DNA of 64,000 nucleotides from Pomphorhynchus laevis (lineage: Eukaryota > Acanthocephala > Palaeacanthocephala > Echinorhynchida > Pomphorhynchidae), in the NCBI GenBank assembly GCA_012934845.2, contig WNNJ02000353.1, forward strand, positions 109,104 to 173,103. The letters are read 5' to 3'. Below are positions 10,862 through 22,541 of the stretch, in pieces. How positions within the stretch are numbered: position 1 is the stretch's first letter; every line of letters begins with the position of its first letter. Under the pieces are notes generated by a model. The model made no database searches, was not told where the DNA came from, and saw only the letters and a list, made by a program, of their open reading frames with translations. The position numbers and the translations under genes are program-made.

Positions 10862-12680
10862 GGTAACAAATTATTAAATTATTATAAAAATTAAATAATG
10901 TATCAAATCACTTACTTTTAACAAAATTGTAAAATAATTTCCAATAATTTTTGAATAGTTGTGACGTAGCATTATTATTTAAGTGAAAATAATGTTATCA
11001 ATTAGTCATAGTAAATAAAACCGTAAAAACATTTTTATGTATCAAATTATACAGACATATACTTAAAGTATTATATTTAATATTATTTGTATGCATGAAT
11101 GCTAATGATAAAAGTGTTTCGTGTAAATTAAAACATGACATGTTTATGATATAAGTTAAAATAAATTTAATTGATGCTAATTTAATGTTCATATCTAGAT
11201 ATATACCTTCTTTATCATAAATATTAGATTTGCTAAGAATAAGGCTTTCTGGATAAATGTGCTCACTAATTGAATAAAAATTATTAGAATTAAATACACA
11301 TATATCATCAATGTATCGAAACATATATTTCATATATTTATATAGTTTAGATTTATTTTTTAAACAGTTATGAACAAATTCATATTCTATGAAGCTTAAA
11401 ACAAGTCAGCTATAATAAGGCTACTATTTCCACCCATTGGAACACCTTTTACTTGTCTGAATATAGATGTCCATACTTTTAAATAATTTTGATTTATTAA
11501 AATTTTATCCATATATTGTTAGATATGAGTTATAGTTATTATAATGTTTATAATATTTAATATATAATATATAATATATTATATATAATGTATATTCTTA
11601 ATAAAAAATATTAATATAATATTTTTATTATATATTATAATAAAATATATAATATATAATAATATTCAATATATAATATATATCTATTACCGAATATAAG
11701 GTTAATTAATATTTTAACGTTTTCTTAATATTGAAAATACTCATCCACTTTGTGTGTTCTACGCGTTATAGTTTACATTTATGTTTACACAATTATGAAC
11801 AAATTCATATTCTATAAAGCTTAGAAACAAGTCAGCTATAATTGGGCTACTATTACCACCCATTGGAACACCTTTTACTTGTCTAAATATAGATGTCCCT
11901 ACTTTAAAATAATTTTGATTTATCAAAATATTTAAGGATTCTATTAATTCAATTTTATCCATATATTTATATTTACTTGATGGTTTAATTTTTGTTAGAT
12001 AGGCGTTATAATTATTATAACATATATATGTATATTATTCCGGCTAAAGACGAATTAATTTTTCTAATGCATATCTAATATCTGCTAAATCTAGATTTGT
12101 ATAAAGCGTACTAAAATCGTATGTATTTATATTTTGAAAATTTATTCCTTTTGTCTGTTCTAAAAATTCTTTTGTAGAATTAATACTGAAATAGTGTTTT
12201 ATACCAGTATTAATTTCGATTATCCTACAATATTTTTTGAAGTGTGCTTTAATTACTTTAAGTATTTTATTCATATAGACAGAAAGTGGTTTTAATGTAC
12301 ATTTAAACGCACTACATAAATAAATAAAATTTTAATTGATAAATTAATAAACTTGTTCGTTTATTGAATAAAAATTGCTAGAATTAAATATATCATCAAT
12401 ATATCTCTTCGATTTTATATTTATAGTAATTTTATTTTAATTTTATTTTTATTTTATATTTTTATTTATTTTAATATTTTTAATATTATTGTGTTGATTT
12501 ATATATTTTACTATTTCCTTTTTGATTCTCTGTTTATAGTAACCCAGTTTAAAATATGTATCTATTAAATTATTTATATGATTTTGAAAAATAAACAATA
12601 CCATTACATATTATAGTAATTCTTAAAATTTCGTTATTTAATAATTAAATTTAGTCTTAAGCACCCTTTTAACAAAACTA
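10862..12680 (-). mobile_element. Cluster of Penelope-like element fragments
   Basis: Minus-strand remains of a PLE reverse transcriptase. At 12044-12274 lies a YDFSTLYTNLDL block after a KHYFSINSTKEFLEQTKG segment. At 11759-11962 is DKIELIESLNILINQNY followed by VKGVPMGGNSSPIIADLF. At 10998-11345 is MFRYIDDICVF (the catalytic DD motif) with the C-terminal region. The VKGVPMGG region occurs a second time at about 11390-11515, and C-terminal similarity recurs at 12340-12660. So at least two partial copies lie head to tail, as PLEs often do. The intervening 11520-11755 is TA-rich palindromic DNA. Old and broken in several places. Confidence 0.85.
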
Positions 12681-14206
12681 GTCGACAAAAAGTCACAAAT
12701 CAAAAATATAGTAGTGTTAAATAATATAAGCATGGGAAAATATAGAAAATATTTAACTTTAATAAGAATTGTGCATATATACAATTTAAAAATATGACGA
12801 GCAGATCGATTAAGTCTATAATGATTTGTTATTACATGATTAAGAGCATGCGTTTACATATTTACCGCATGATTAATCACTGCATGTTGAATAAAACACA
12901 GTGGAACACTAAAATAACGAAATTTAGTGAAAAACTACGAAGCAAATTTGTTGTGCAACTTGGAACCCCTTCACTTTAATTCACCACCTTCTCATATGAT
13001 TTATGTTGGCGTTTTTCATTTAAAAATGGTTTTAAAACAAATGTAAAGCTGAATTAACAAATTAAAAAAATATGTGTATTAAAATAAAGATTGGAGGTAA
13101 TCATAAGGAACTGCTATGCTATCAGCTTTTGGCACATATTAATAGAATCGAATCCACCACATGTATACTGCGTGATTAATGGTCTTCGTCTCTCAAAAGT
13201 ATTGATGATTATATTGAACAGTCAGTCTAAGTTAACAGTCAGAATATCTTGATCGTGAAATTTAGGCAAACAATAAAAACAAAATTAGTCTCTCCATGAA
13301 TGATGTATTATAGAATGCATTGTTTTAGAAGACTAATGTAAAATTAGTAAAATATAATTTCTTAAGATCAAATTGTTAAGATAATTAGTGATAAATTAGT
13401 ATTTTATAAATTAAATATCAATCAAATACACTGTTTCTCGTACAGAGTGAACAAAAATTTAATGAAACCAAGAAGAAATAATTTTATTTTCTTAATATAC
13501 TTCGGTGGTAACTGCTACTATCATGAAATAATTCATACATAAGGTTAATTAGTATAAAATATTGCAAAATGATTAAAATTATTAATTTTTAAATAGACAG
13601 AATGTTAAAATTATAATTTTTAATTGCTAATTTTAGTATTATTTATTAAAAATAACAAATACTTGTTCAAAAATATTGCTTCATCATATTCAAAAGGATC
13701 AGAATCGTCATATGAAAATTAAATTTATTTATCAAATAAAAACTTTTTTTATGATTTTTAAGAATATTCTAATTGCAAAATTTAATAAATGTTTTTACAA
13801 ATTTACAGTCAAATTAAAAAATTAATTAAAAATCAATTAGAAAATCAATTAACTCTCCATTAAAACTGAATCATCAAAATAAAAAGGCAAATAAGAAGGC
13901 AACTAAAAAATAATTTTAAATCTTTTTGCCAAAAAATGATTAATTAATTATAATTTTATTTGTTAGAAAAGAAACTATTTTACAGATTTTACATATATTT
14001 TATTAAACACATATTTTACAAAATTTATTGTATAGAAGACGTAATAACATTTATATTCTTATATAATTAAAAAATTTAAAATGTTTGTTTTCTACTTAAA
14101 GTAACGCAGATAATAAATAATTAAAATATTTTGCGCTTCACATAATTAGCGCGCAATACCTTTTAAATACATTTTTAACTTTTTAATCTCTTTTACACTT
14201 GAAAAG
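12681..14206. other. AT-rich intergenic DNA, nothing recognised
   Basis: No gene or RNA is seen. The 61-codon plus frame at 12794-12979 has no recognisable domain. Confidence 0.5.
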
Positions 14207-14942
14207 GTAACGAAATCCTACAACTTCCTAATTAACGATTCCGAATTAATGCTTTTATAGTCTACATTTTAATAAGGTAAAAAATTAAACTTAAGAATTT
14301 ATATATATACTATATACTATATATATTATATACTATATATACTATATAGTATATATATTGTATATATTTATATACTATATGTATAGCATATAAATATAAT
14401 TTTATATACCCGAAAACCTTTTCAAATAAATTGCAAAAGAAAGCTTGGTTACCCTTTCCCTTCGGGTTACCCTTTCGTCAATATCACAATACAATATTCT
14501 AGAGAATATTGTATTGTGCTACTTACGAAGGGGTAACCCGAAAACGTTTTTAAATAAATTGCAAAAGAAAGCTTGGTTTAATTTTATATATACCTATTTT
14601 GATATATTTATGAATCCGACAGAAACAAGGATCCCAAGCTGTAGTTCAAATAACCCTATTGATATTCTCAACATATATATTATATTGTATATATATTGTA
14701 CATACAATATCTATAGTTTGATAAATTATGAAACCACCATATTGGTTTTAAGTGATAAATTATTATTTGATTGTATCGTGATATCAAGTTGAAATACCGT
14801 AATTAGTGATCAAAGTGATTTGTGAAGGGAAAGTGCTAATTTTCAAATAAATTCTTAAGTTTAATTTTTTACCTTATTAAAATGTAGACCATAAAAGCAT
14901 TAATTCGGAATCGTTAATTAGGGAGTTGTAGGATTTCGTTAC
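14207..14942. mobile_element. Foldback DNA element with about 95-bp inverted repeats and a nested palindrome
   Basis: The left arm 14207-14301 (starting GTAACGAAATCCTACAACTT) is the inverted complement of the right arm 14850-14942 (ending AGTTGTAGGATTTCGTTAC). Inside, 14461-14545 is a second palindrome: TTCGGGTTACC pairs with GGTAACCCGAA, enclosing the 16-bp arms CACAATACAATATTCT and AGAATATTGTATTGTG. The inner palindrome is flanked by two direct copies of a roughly 40-bp word containing TTGCAAAAGAAAGCTTGGTT (about 14409-14451 and 14537-14578), as if it had inserted into an existing element. No transposase and no clear target duplication were seen. Confidence 0.7.
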
Positions 14943-16660
14943 TATATATACTATATATAGTATATATATACGCAGCACATCTGTGCGCTACTATTATATA
15001 TCCCAGGCGGCGATTATAAATTCGATTATATATAATAGATTTCAATATATATTAATATTTTGAGTTGAATAAGAGGAAAACCTGGTTTTTCCTTTTATAT
15101 ATACGTTAAAGTAGTATAACAGTATCTAGACGAGAGACAGAAATTTATAAAACAAACCCTTGCTTTTTCAATTGTACGTATATTATTAAAATCCAAGAGT
15201 ATTCAGAATATTTGCACGTTTAATTGTTCTCATCCAATTGTGCACCCAATATCATCCATTTTAAAACAGAGGATTAATATAATAGACTCAGATTAATAAA
15301 AATATTGCTCAATTGGACTTTATATTAAAACTGGCAAATCTGATAATTTTAATAGGAACAGCGCTAAAGTCCTTCTTGTTTACAAGGATGTATATTTTTC
15401 TATCTTAATAACCTTTCGGATTATGCAACAACTTTAAGTTATGCTACAGTACCAAATAACTCTTAGTTTAAGGATAGTTGTCAATATTGGTAGCACTTCA
15501 TTATATCATCTTTAATTGATACAAAAAGAGACATTTTTTACTGTAGAAAATTAGTTTTTGCACACTGAATTACGAATATATTTTAAACTAAAATTGGTAA
15601 TACTGCTTGCAATGATTGCAAGCATAGGTAACAAAAATCAATACTTATAAATTAACGAGATAAAAATCGAATGAATCTGACAAGGCCAAGGACTTATTAT
15701 CACCCTTTTTAAAATAACAGAAAGGTTATCTATATCCATGTTATTTGACTTATCTTGATTTCGTTTTCATAGCTTCAAAATAGACCAAATGCTTAAATGT
15801 TGCAAAGCTTTTGGAAGTAATATATGCTAATTGGTAGAATAAGATTTAGCTTTCAATTTTATTAATTACAAATACGTAAATTAAAAAATCCAGGTAAATA
15901 AAATTAAGACTATAGATAATTCGACGACAAAATGTTGTCTTTAAAATGTTGTTTTTAAAACAAATCTATTATTGTAAATGATTTTTTTAATTTAGCATCA
16001 AATGATATCACTTTTAGATTTCAAATGCGTTAAAATTTCAATTGATATTTTATATAATTAAATATTAAATAAAATTCATTGGATAAAACTTTACCTAGTA
16101 GCAACATATGTTTGTAAAGTTACATGCATATGAATTAAAACAGTTATATAAAAAACTTTGCATTTGATAACAAACAATTTATTCTATGATACCTCTTTCT
16201 ATCAAAGTAAATTTACTGGATAGTGAAATGTCTTTTTAAATTACTAAATTATAAATATTAATTTTTTAGTAAAAAATTCAAATAATAAATGCTTGCATTG
16301 TATTAACTTTAAATTATAATAATTTAAAGTTAAGTAATTTACATCAAATTTTAATTTGAAATGTTATAATTAGAAGAAACGAATTTTCGTTTTTTTTTAC
16401 AAAATTTAAAATTTTTTAGATATAAATAAATTACCATAATTATCAGCATAATTCAAAAGAATTAGTTAATGAGAGATTTTTAAAATGCGTTTATTTCGTT
16501 TAGGATAATAATTGGCCAGCCAATTAATTTTTTGAAGGCCTCTATTCTGTGAAAGATAATACTTGACTAACTACCTAATTTTAAGGGTCTTTATTTCGTT
16601 AAGGATAATACTTGATCAACTAATTAATTTTTAAATAAACTTTTCATTATAAAATCACCT
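14943..16660. other. AT-rich intergenic DNA, nothing recognised
   Basis: Starts with TA-rich palindromic sequence (14941-14970) and a small GC-richer spot around 14970-15015 that includes GCACATCTGTGC. No coding region or RNA gene is recognised. Confidence 0.5.
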
Positions 16661-17235
16661 TTTCATTTCTCAGATATAGTTTATAAGTTAATATTAAACG
16701 ACTTTGATGTATATTTCAAAACTTTACGTAGAATTCCTTCAAGCAGTTTTTATTTCGTAAAGAATTTAACTTGATCAACGAATTAATTTTTAAATTAGCT
16801 TTGCATTTCTCAGATATAGTTTATAAGTTAATATTAAACGACTTTGATGTATATTTCAAAACTTTACGTAGAATTCCTTCAAGCAGTTTTTATTTCGTAA
16901 AGAATTTAACTTGATCAACGAATTAATTTTTAAATTAGCTTTGCATTTCTCAGATATAGTTTATAAGTTAATATTAAACGACTTTGATGTATATTTCAAA
17001 ACTTTACCTAGAATTCCTTCAGGCAGTTTTTATTTCGTAAAGAATTTAACTTGATCAACGAATTAATTTTTAAATTAGCTTTTCATTTCTCAGATATAGT
17101 TTATAAGTTAATATTAAACGACTTTGATGTATATTTCACAACTTTACCTAGAATTCCTTCAGGCAGTTTTTATTTCGTAAAGAATTTAACTTGATCAACG
17201 AATTAATTTTTAAATTAGCTTTTCATTATAAAATC
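16661..17235 (+). repeat. 140-bp tandem repeat, about four copies
   Basis: CAGATATAGTTTATAAGTTA recurs at 16671, 16811, 16951 and 17091, exactly 140 bp apart, and the copies differ by only a few substitutions. Each unit includes TAGAATTCCTTCA and ATTTCGTAAAGAATTTAACT. Relatives of the unit edge (TATTTCGTTAAGGATAATACTTGATCAAC) extend upstream to about 16500, so the array grew from a diverged local repeat. Confidence 0.85.
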
Positions 17236-18220
17236 AGCTTTTCATTTCTCAAATATAGTTCACAACAATATAGTTTACTACAAATATAGTTTATAACTTT
17301 GATATAAGTTATCAAATATAGTTTACTACAAATATAGTTTATAGCATTGATGTAAGTTATCCTGAATGAATTTGAAGAAATGAATTTCAATTTCAATGCT
17401 TACTATATCTAAAATTTATTTTCTTAATATATATTTATTCTGTGTTACTAAATATATCAAATATATTATATTAATAGATATAATAATTTATTATGTATAT
17501 ATGTTCGTACCACATTAAAGCTGTTTAATTTTTTTAGCAATTTCTGTATTTTGATTATGATCATAGTAGCGTGTAAAAATTGTCTTTTATCTTTTGTTCA
17601 TTTTAAATAACGAGACAATTTACATATATGTTCAAATACTTGCTATTGTGAAACATAGTTGATATAGTAAACAGTTAAGAATATTTGTCAAACAAAAATG
17701 TCAATTTCATATCGTAATTGAATCATTTCTACTAGACGGGTAAAATGTTTATTTTCCACTTTTTATTAAATTTCAAAGTGCAGCAATGGGAATTGATATC
17801 TGTGAGATTGATTAAATGTTATTCATTAAAGTAAAGTTCAACCGCTGTGGCATTAAGGCAACAAACAATTAAATAAACTGATGCGCGTCTGATTAGCGTA
17901 TTCTCCTTTGCAGCTGCAAGTATGAATAAACAACAATACACAACCAATTGTTGAATCCCTGAAAAATTTTACGCCATTTAATATGAATATGATATAATAT
18001 ATAATAATATGAAAATTATAATAATATGAATATCATATGAAAATTTGCCATGTTTGAGTATTACGAAAATATAAGACAAAGAATATATATTATTTTAATA
18101 TATTAAATATATTTAATATATATCAAAGATTATCAGAGATACAATTCGTATCAAATATTATTGAAACTCTTAAGCGAACTTTTTTATGGATGGATAATAA
18201 ATAATATCCTTTGTATTAGA
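17236..18220. other. AT-rich intergenic DNA, nothing recognised
   Basis: Local words such as ATATAGTTTACTACA repeat near 17240-17345 as the decayed edge of the adjacent tandem array. Nothing else is seen. Confidence 0.5.
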
Positions 18221-20690
18221 ATAAGATACACTAGATAACCAAATTTCATTAGAGGAAATACGGTAAAAGCACTTATTTGGCCCCCTGCTATATTGGGTCG
18301 AGGAATGAGCCGAATAACTGACATCATAGCAGTTACTCCTGGTGACCCCTAATCTGATGTGTTGGGTAGAACAATATTAATAATTACTGATAAATATCAT
18401 TTATCTTGACAATTGAGGATACATGAGGTTGCCAGGCCTGTAAAATATATTATGTAATTTGGATATTACATATTATATATAAAAAAATATTTACTACTTC
18501 AATGATGATATTAATAATTGCTGATTAATATCAAATATGTTAACAATTGAAGATACATTCAATGAAATCCATCATTCTGTGAAAATTCTCTAGTAACGTT
18601 GTTCAGGTTGCCAAACCTGTTAAATATATTATGTAACATAGATATTACATATTATATATAATAAATATTTATTATTTCAATTATGATATTATAATAAAAA
18701 ATAATATTAAAAAAAAATATGATATTAATAATTACTGATTAATATCAATTATGTTGAGAATTAAGGATACATATGATTTCAATGGGCTTTCATATCATAC
18801 AGCCCGTTTAAGGAATAAAAGTAATTAAGGCATATTAAGGAATAAGGGCTGAAACCTGATAACACCACAGTTCCTTCTGATTACCTATAATCTTATATAA
18901 CAATTATATATAACAATTATTATGTAACAATTATTTATTATTTAATTATTAATTTTTCATCTAGCATTTTAAATTTATAAAAATCATAAAATACGTAGAC
19001 TCATGATACTAATACACATAAGTATCATATGTTCCTTCTGATGACCTCTAATCCTTATTCTGATGCATCGTATATTATTTATTAGTTAATTCATAAAAAT
19101 TGACTTTTATTTTAAATTTAAATTATTTTAATTTTTTTCACTTTATATAAATTATAAATAACTATTATTTATTATTAATAATTATTTAATTATTTATTAT
19201 TTATTTTTATTTAGCATTTTTTAAATTATTATAAATAGTATAAAATACGTAGACGCAGTTATTTGATTTGATTAATATCATGTGAAAATTTACCTATATA
19301 ACCTAAAGCTTTTCAAGCGTTAAGGCTTGATGGTTTTTTACATTAACCATGATGGTGAATCACAGTCTCTAACTGTGAATTTTAAGAATCTTCAGTCAAA
19401 GGTTCGAAAGCTCTCAATTGGTAACCATCCTTAAACCCTAAATTCCTCATGTGTCGTTTGTTAAATTGAGTACCTGTCTAATTTTTGGTATTAAACTATC
19501 GAGGAACGAATTCGGATAATATTGAATAACGACAGTTCATTGTACACACATTTAGTGGTAATTTTTTTAATTGATTCACTACTTACAATTCTGAAATTAG
19601 GATTATAAAACTACAATTCTTTAGTTCACTTTTAAATAAGTAAATGATTAATAAATGACATACGAGTCATTAAATGATTATTAATTATTTTAATGACTAA
19701 TATAATAACTAATTATTATATAATCAGTTATTATTTAATGATTATTAGTTATTAATGACCACTGTTATTTATTAGTCAATTCATAAAAATGACTTTTATT
19801 TTAAATTTCAATTTTTTATTTTAACTCGATTTAAATTATAGAAAATCTAAAAACAATTATTAATTTTATTATTTAATTATTAAATTTTGATTTAGCATTA
19901 TTATATTTTGTTTATTTTATAATTATATTAAATACGTAGACTTAGTTAGCTGATTTGATTGCTTATACTTTATTCTGCAGAGGAGGACTGCATCTAGTTG
20001 TGGGAAGGATCTGACACTGATGAAACATTGTGATGACGAAACGGCATTCGTCATTCTTTCGCGTATGGCTTACATGTTTTATATTTTGTTATCCAGAAAT
20101 TATTAATAGATGGAAATCGAATATATTTTCTCCGCTTCTGATAAAAATAATCGTTTATCTTATCATCCGTGGTACATTTTATCAAGCTGTTTAATCGCAA
20201 ACAATATAAATATATTGAACTCAATAACTACCTTATTGTATTGTATTTTAGCGTCAAATTCATTTATATTCGAAACAATTATTTAAGAACACAAAAACAA
20301 AGAATATTTTTCTTTAATACTACCTTAGTATTTTTGTTTTGGAATTGTATCAAAATAAGGTACACTAAATAATCAAATTTTATTAGAACTAGAAGTTATT
20401 AGCATGTATTTGGCCCCTCTGCTATGTTGGGTCGAGGAATAGTGGCCAAACCCTGATGACATAGCAGTTCTTCCTGATGGCATTTGATCCTTATTTTAAT
20501 GTATCGTCTGTTATTTATTAGTCAATTCATAATAATTGACTTTTATTTTAAACTTCAATTTTAAATTTTAACTTGATATAAATAAAAATTGTATAATTAT
20601 ATAATTATTTAATATTTATCTTTATTTTTGATTTATAAAAAATATAAAATACATAGACTCAATCATCTGATTTGATTTTATTGACTTCTT
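18221..20690 (+). repeat. Cluster of an unnamed dispersed repeat (unit about 345 bp)
   Basis: The most complete unit runs about 20345-20690. It starts with AATAAGGTACACTAAATAA, then GGCCCCTCTGCTATGTTGGG, TCGAGGAATAG, a GAAACCTGATGA-like box, CATAGCAG, and a long AT tail with TTAGTCAATTCATAA and TAAAATACATAGACTCA. CTGCTATGT and ACATAGCAG form a 9-bp stem enclosing the boxes. Partial units start at about 18221, 18780, 19000 and 19770. Within 18370-18760 a further 179-bp direct repeat is present (GGTTGCC at 18427 and 18606). Other copies of the core are at 10198-10255 (minus), 41083-41130 and 41868-41915. I do not recognise the family and see no coding. Confidence 0.65.
20005..20062 (+). other. 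Hammerhead-like core, probably decayed
   Basis: CTGATGA (20017-20023) is followed by a 14-base segment, GAAAC (20038-20042), a small ACG/CGT stem with loop GCATT, and cytosine 20052 in a GTC triplet. The order and the A15.1-U16.1 pairing fit a hammerhead. However, the base of stem II is mismatched and stem I barely pairs. The same bases also form an 8-bp inverted repeat, ATGACGAA/TTCGTCAT. I treat it as a relic. Confidence 0.3.
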
Positions 20691-20937
20691 GTGTTTGTTT
20701 TATTGCTTTGTACCTTGAAAAGTTGGAATGATAAAACATACAACATTCAAATTCACGTAAATTTGAATAAAAACTTGAATTTGAATCAAAATTTCAAACT
20801 TGAAAAACTTTGAATCAAAACTCAATTGCTAACAATGAAATGTCGGTGATGGTGTTCTATAATAATATTTTCTTAAATACAAAAATACATAGGGGATAAA
20901 TAAAAATGTGTCAAACAGCTAAGATATATAACCATCA

Positions 20938-21345
20938 CGATAAGAACATAATATATAGTCTCAGTCTTCTTCTCCGGAAGTGGGATCAGTTCCCGTCGGT
21001 TGACAACAACTCTTAATTTTACGATTCAGCCACCCAGGATTTGCCACTGACCTACTGGTCAATTTGCAGTGCACAATGGTATGTAATCGCGGCATGACCA
21101 GCTTTAAAAATCTTAGTCTTTGCTCTGGGGCATCCGCTTCAAAAGAAGACAAGTCCCGAGATTGCCAAAGTGCACCAGATACACACCAGAACACTCCATC
21201 ATAACTACAGACACTAGGCCCGTTTCGGAGGCTCGCTTTGCTCTCGTCACGACACTTAAAACGATTCAAGTCAGATCCGAATATTCATCCAACCGTGATA
21301 GTAAATCCCAAGTATTTTTTCTTGATGTGTAAAAACACTGAGAGG
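20938..21345 (-). other. GC-rich island with an open 102-codon frame, unidentified
   Basis: This 400-bp block has near-balanced base composition and many CpGs in a strongly AT-rich region. The minus strand is open from about 21284 to a TGA at 20961. It encodes a soluble-looking segment that includes FEADAPEQRLRFLKLVMPRL and VANPGWLNRKIKSC and ends acidic (SGEED). There is no in-frame ATG, so it would be an internal or last exon, a transferred fragment or a transposon piece. The plus strand is also partly open (21120-21332). I recognise no family. Confidence 0.35.
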
Positions 21346-22541
21346 TTTATTATTCAATATGGAGGAGAGAGAAGATATTGATAGTTTTTTAATTTTTCTT
21401 TGTTGAAGGAGTGCCATTAAATACTAGCCCTTGCGATTTAGAAGGATTAAGAATATTTGGGGGGGACTACTTTTAATCTTTTAAAGAATATACTGATTTT
21501 AGATATTACATATTTGCAACTGCGTCCAGAAAACAGGGTTGTGGTATCAATAGCGCATACTACTAGATGTTGTTCGGTAAATTATTTTTCAAAATAATTT
21601 TCTATATTTTTTTGTTAATTTTCGAAATTGCCAAAAATATTTAAGATTTTGTTTTGCTTTATGATTTTTTAATATTTGTATAACATAATTTGAATATAAA
21701 ACATTTTACAGAACATCGGATATTATTAAGCCAAACGTGTAGATACAACGACATAAAATTGGTTTAACACTTGAAAATGTTCTCTGTTTTGAATACAGGC
21801 AGCGCGATTATAGCAGTTCTGTTTAATCTGCGAGTTTGAAGCCTAAATATAAACATATAAACGTCGTCAAAAGTTGCAAAGTAAGATAATGAAGTTAACG
21901 AACTTAATTTATACATTAGGGTATGTAAATTTACATAATCTAATAAGTTATAAGTTAATTTACAACTGATTTTAAGTTATAATTTAACTGTCATATTAAC
22001 TTGTAAAGCAAGATTAAAGAAAGACGAAAGTATTTTTATTCAAACTATCACATATCAAATTTGAAGTTTAATTAAAACAGCCAAAGTTTTATATGTCAAA
22101 TTTCTTGGCAGGCCTGAAGAGGTTATTAATATAATGGAAGGTAAATTTTAATGAGTAAAAGCGTCTTTTTGCTGATGTTAGTGTGATAGACACCACATTA
22201 AGATGACACGAAGATTGTAATTTCTGTTTATAAAATGATATTGGATATATCAGTATTGGAATAATATGACCTGAAGGTAATGCACGCAATATTTTGAGAT
22301 TTCTAGTAGTTCCGAAGAATCTCAAAACATAATTCTTAAAATGTATGCAACCAATGAACATCGGTTTGTAACTTTGCAATTGATTTTAAATTTATCGAAA
22401 TATATTCCCATAAACATTAGGTTGAAATTAAAATTATTAACTGAATGATGCTATGCGATGCTCATAAACTTTGCAGAAGTGAACAAATAAATCAGTAAGT
22501 GAAGTAAATGCTTCGGTATTTGAAAAGTAAATAAACCGTTT
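21346..22541. other. La 3' flank, nothing else recognised
   Basis: AT-rich sequence downstream of the La stop codon, probably containing its 3' UTR. The 96-codon minus frame at 22089-22379 has no recognisable domain. Confidence 0.45.

Noticed and set aside
14445-14792. 115-codon plus-strand frame
   Set aside because: It runs through the foldback element's palindromes and TA-rich DNA and has no domain.
19330-19420. Possible tRNA: GGTTCGAAAGC box and a CACAGT-CTCTA-ACTGTG stem-loop
   Set aside because: The T-stem does not pair, there is no acceptor stem, and the D-arm is not convincing. At most an old tRNA-derived relic.
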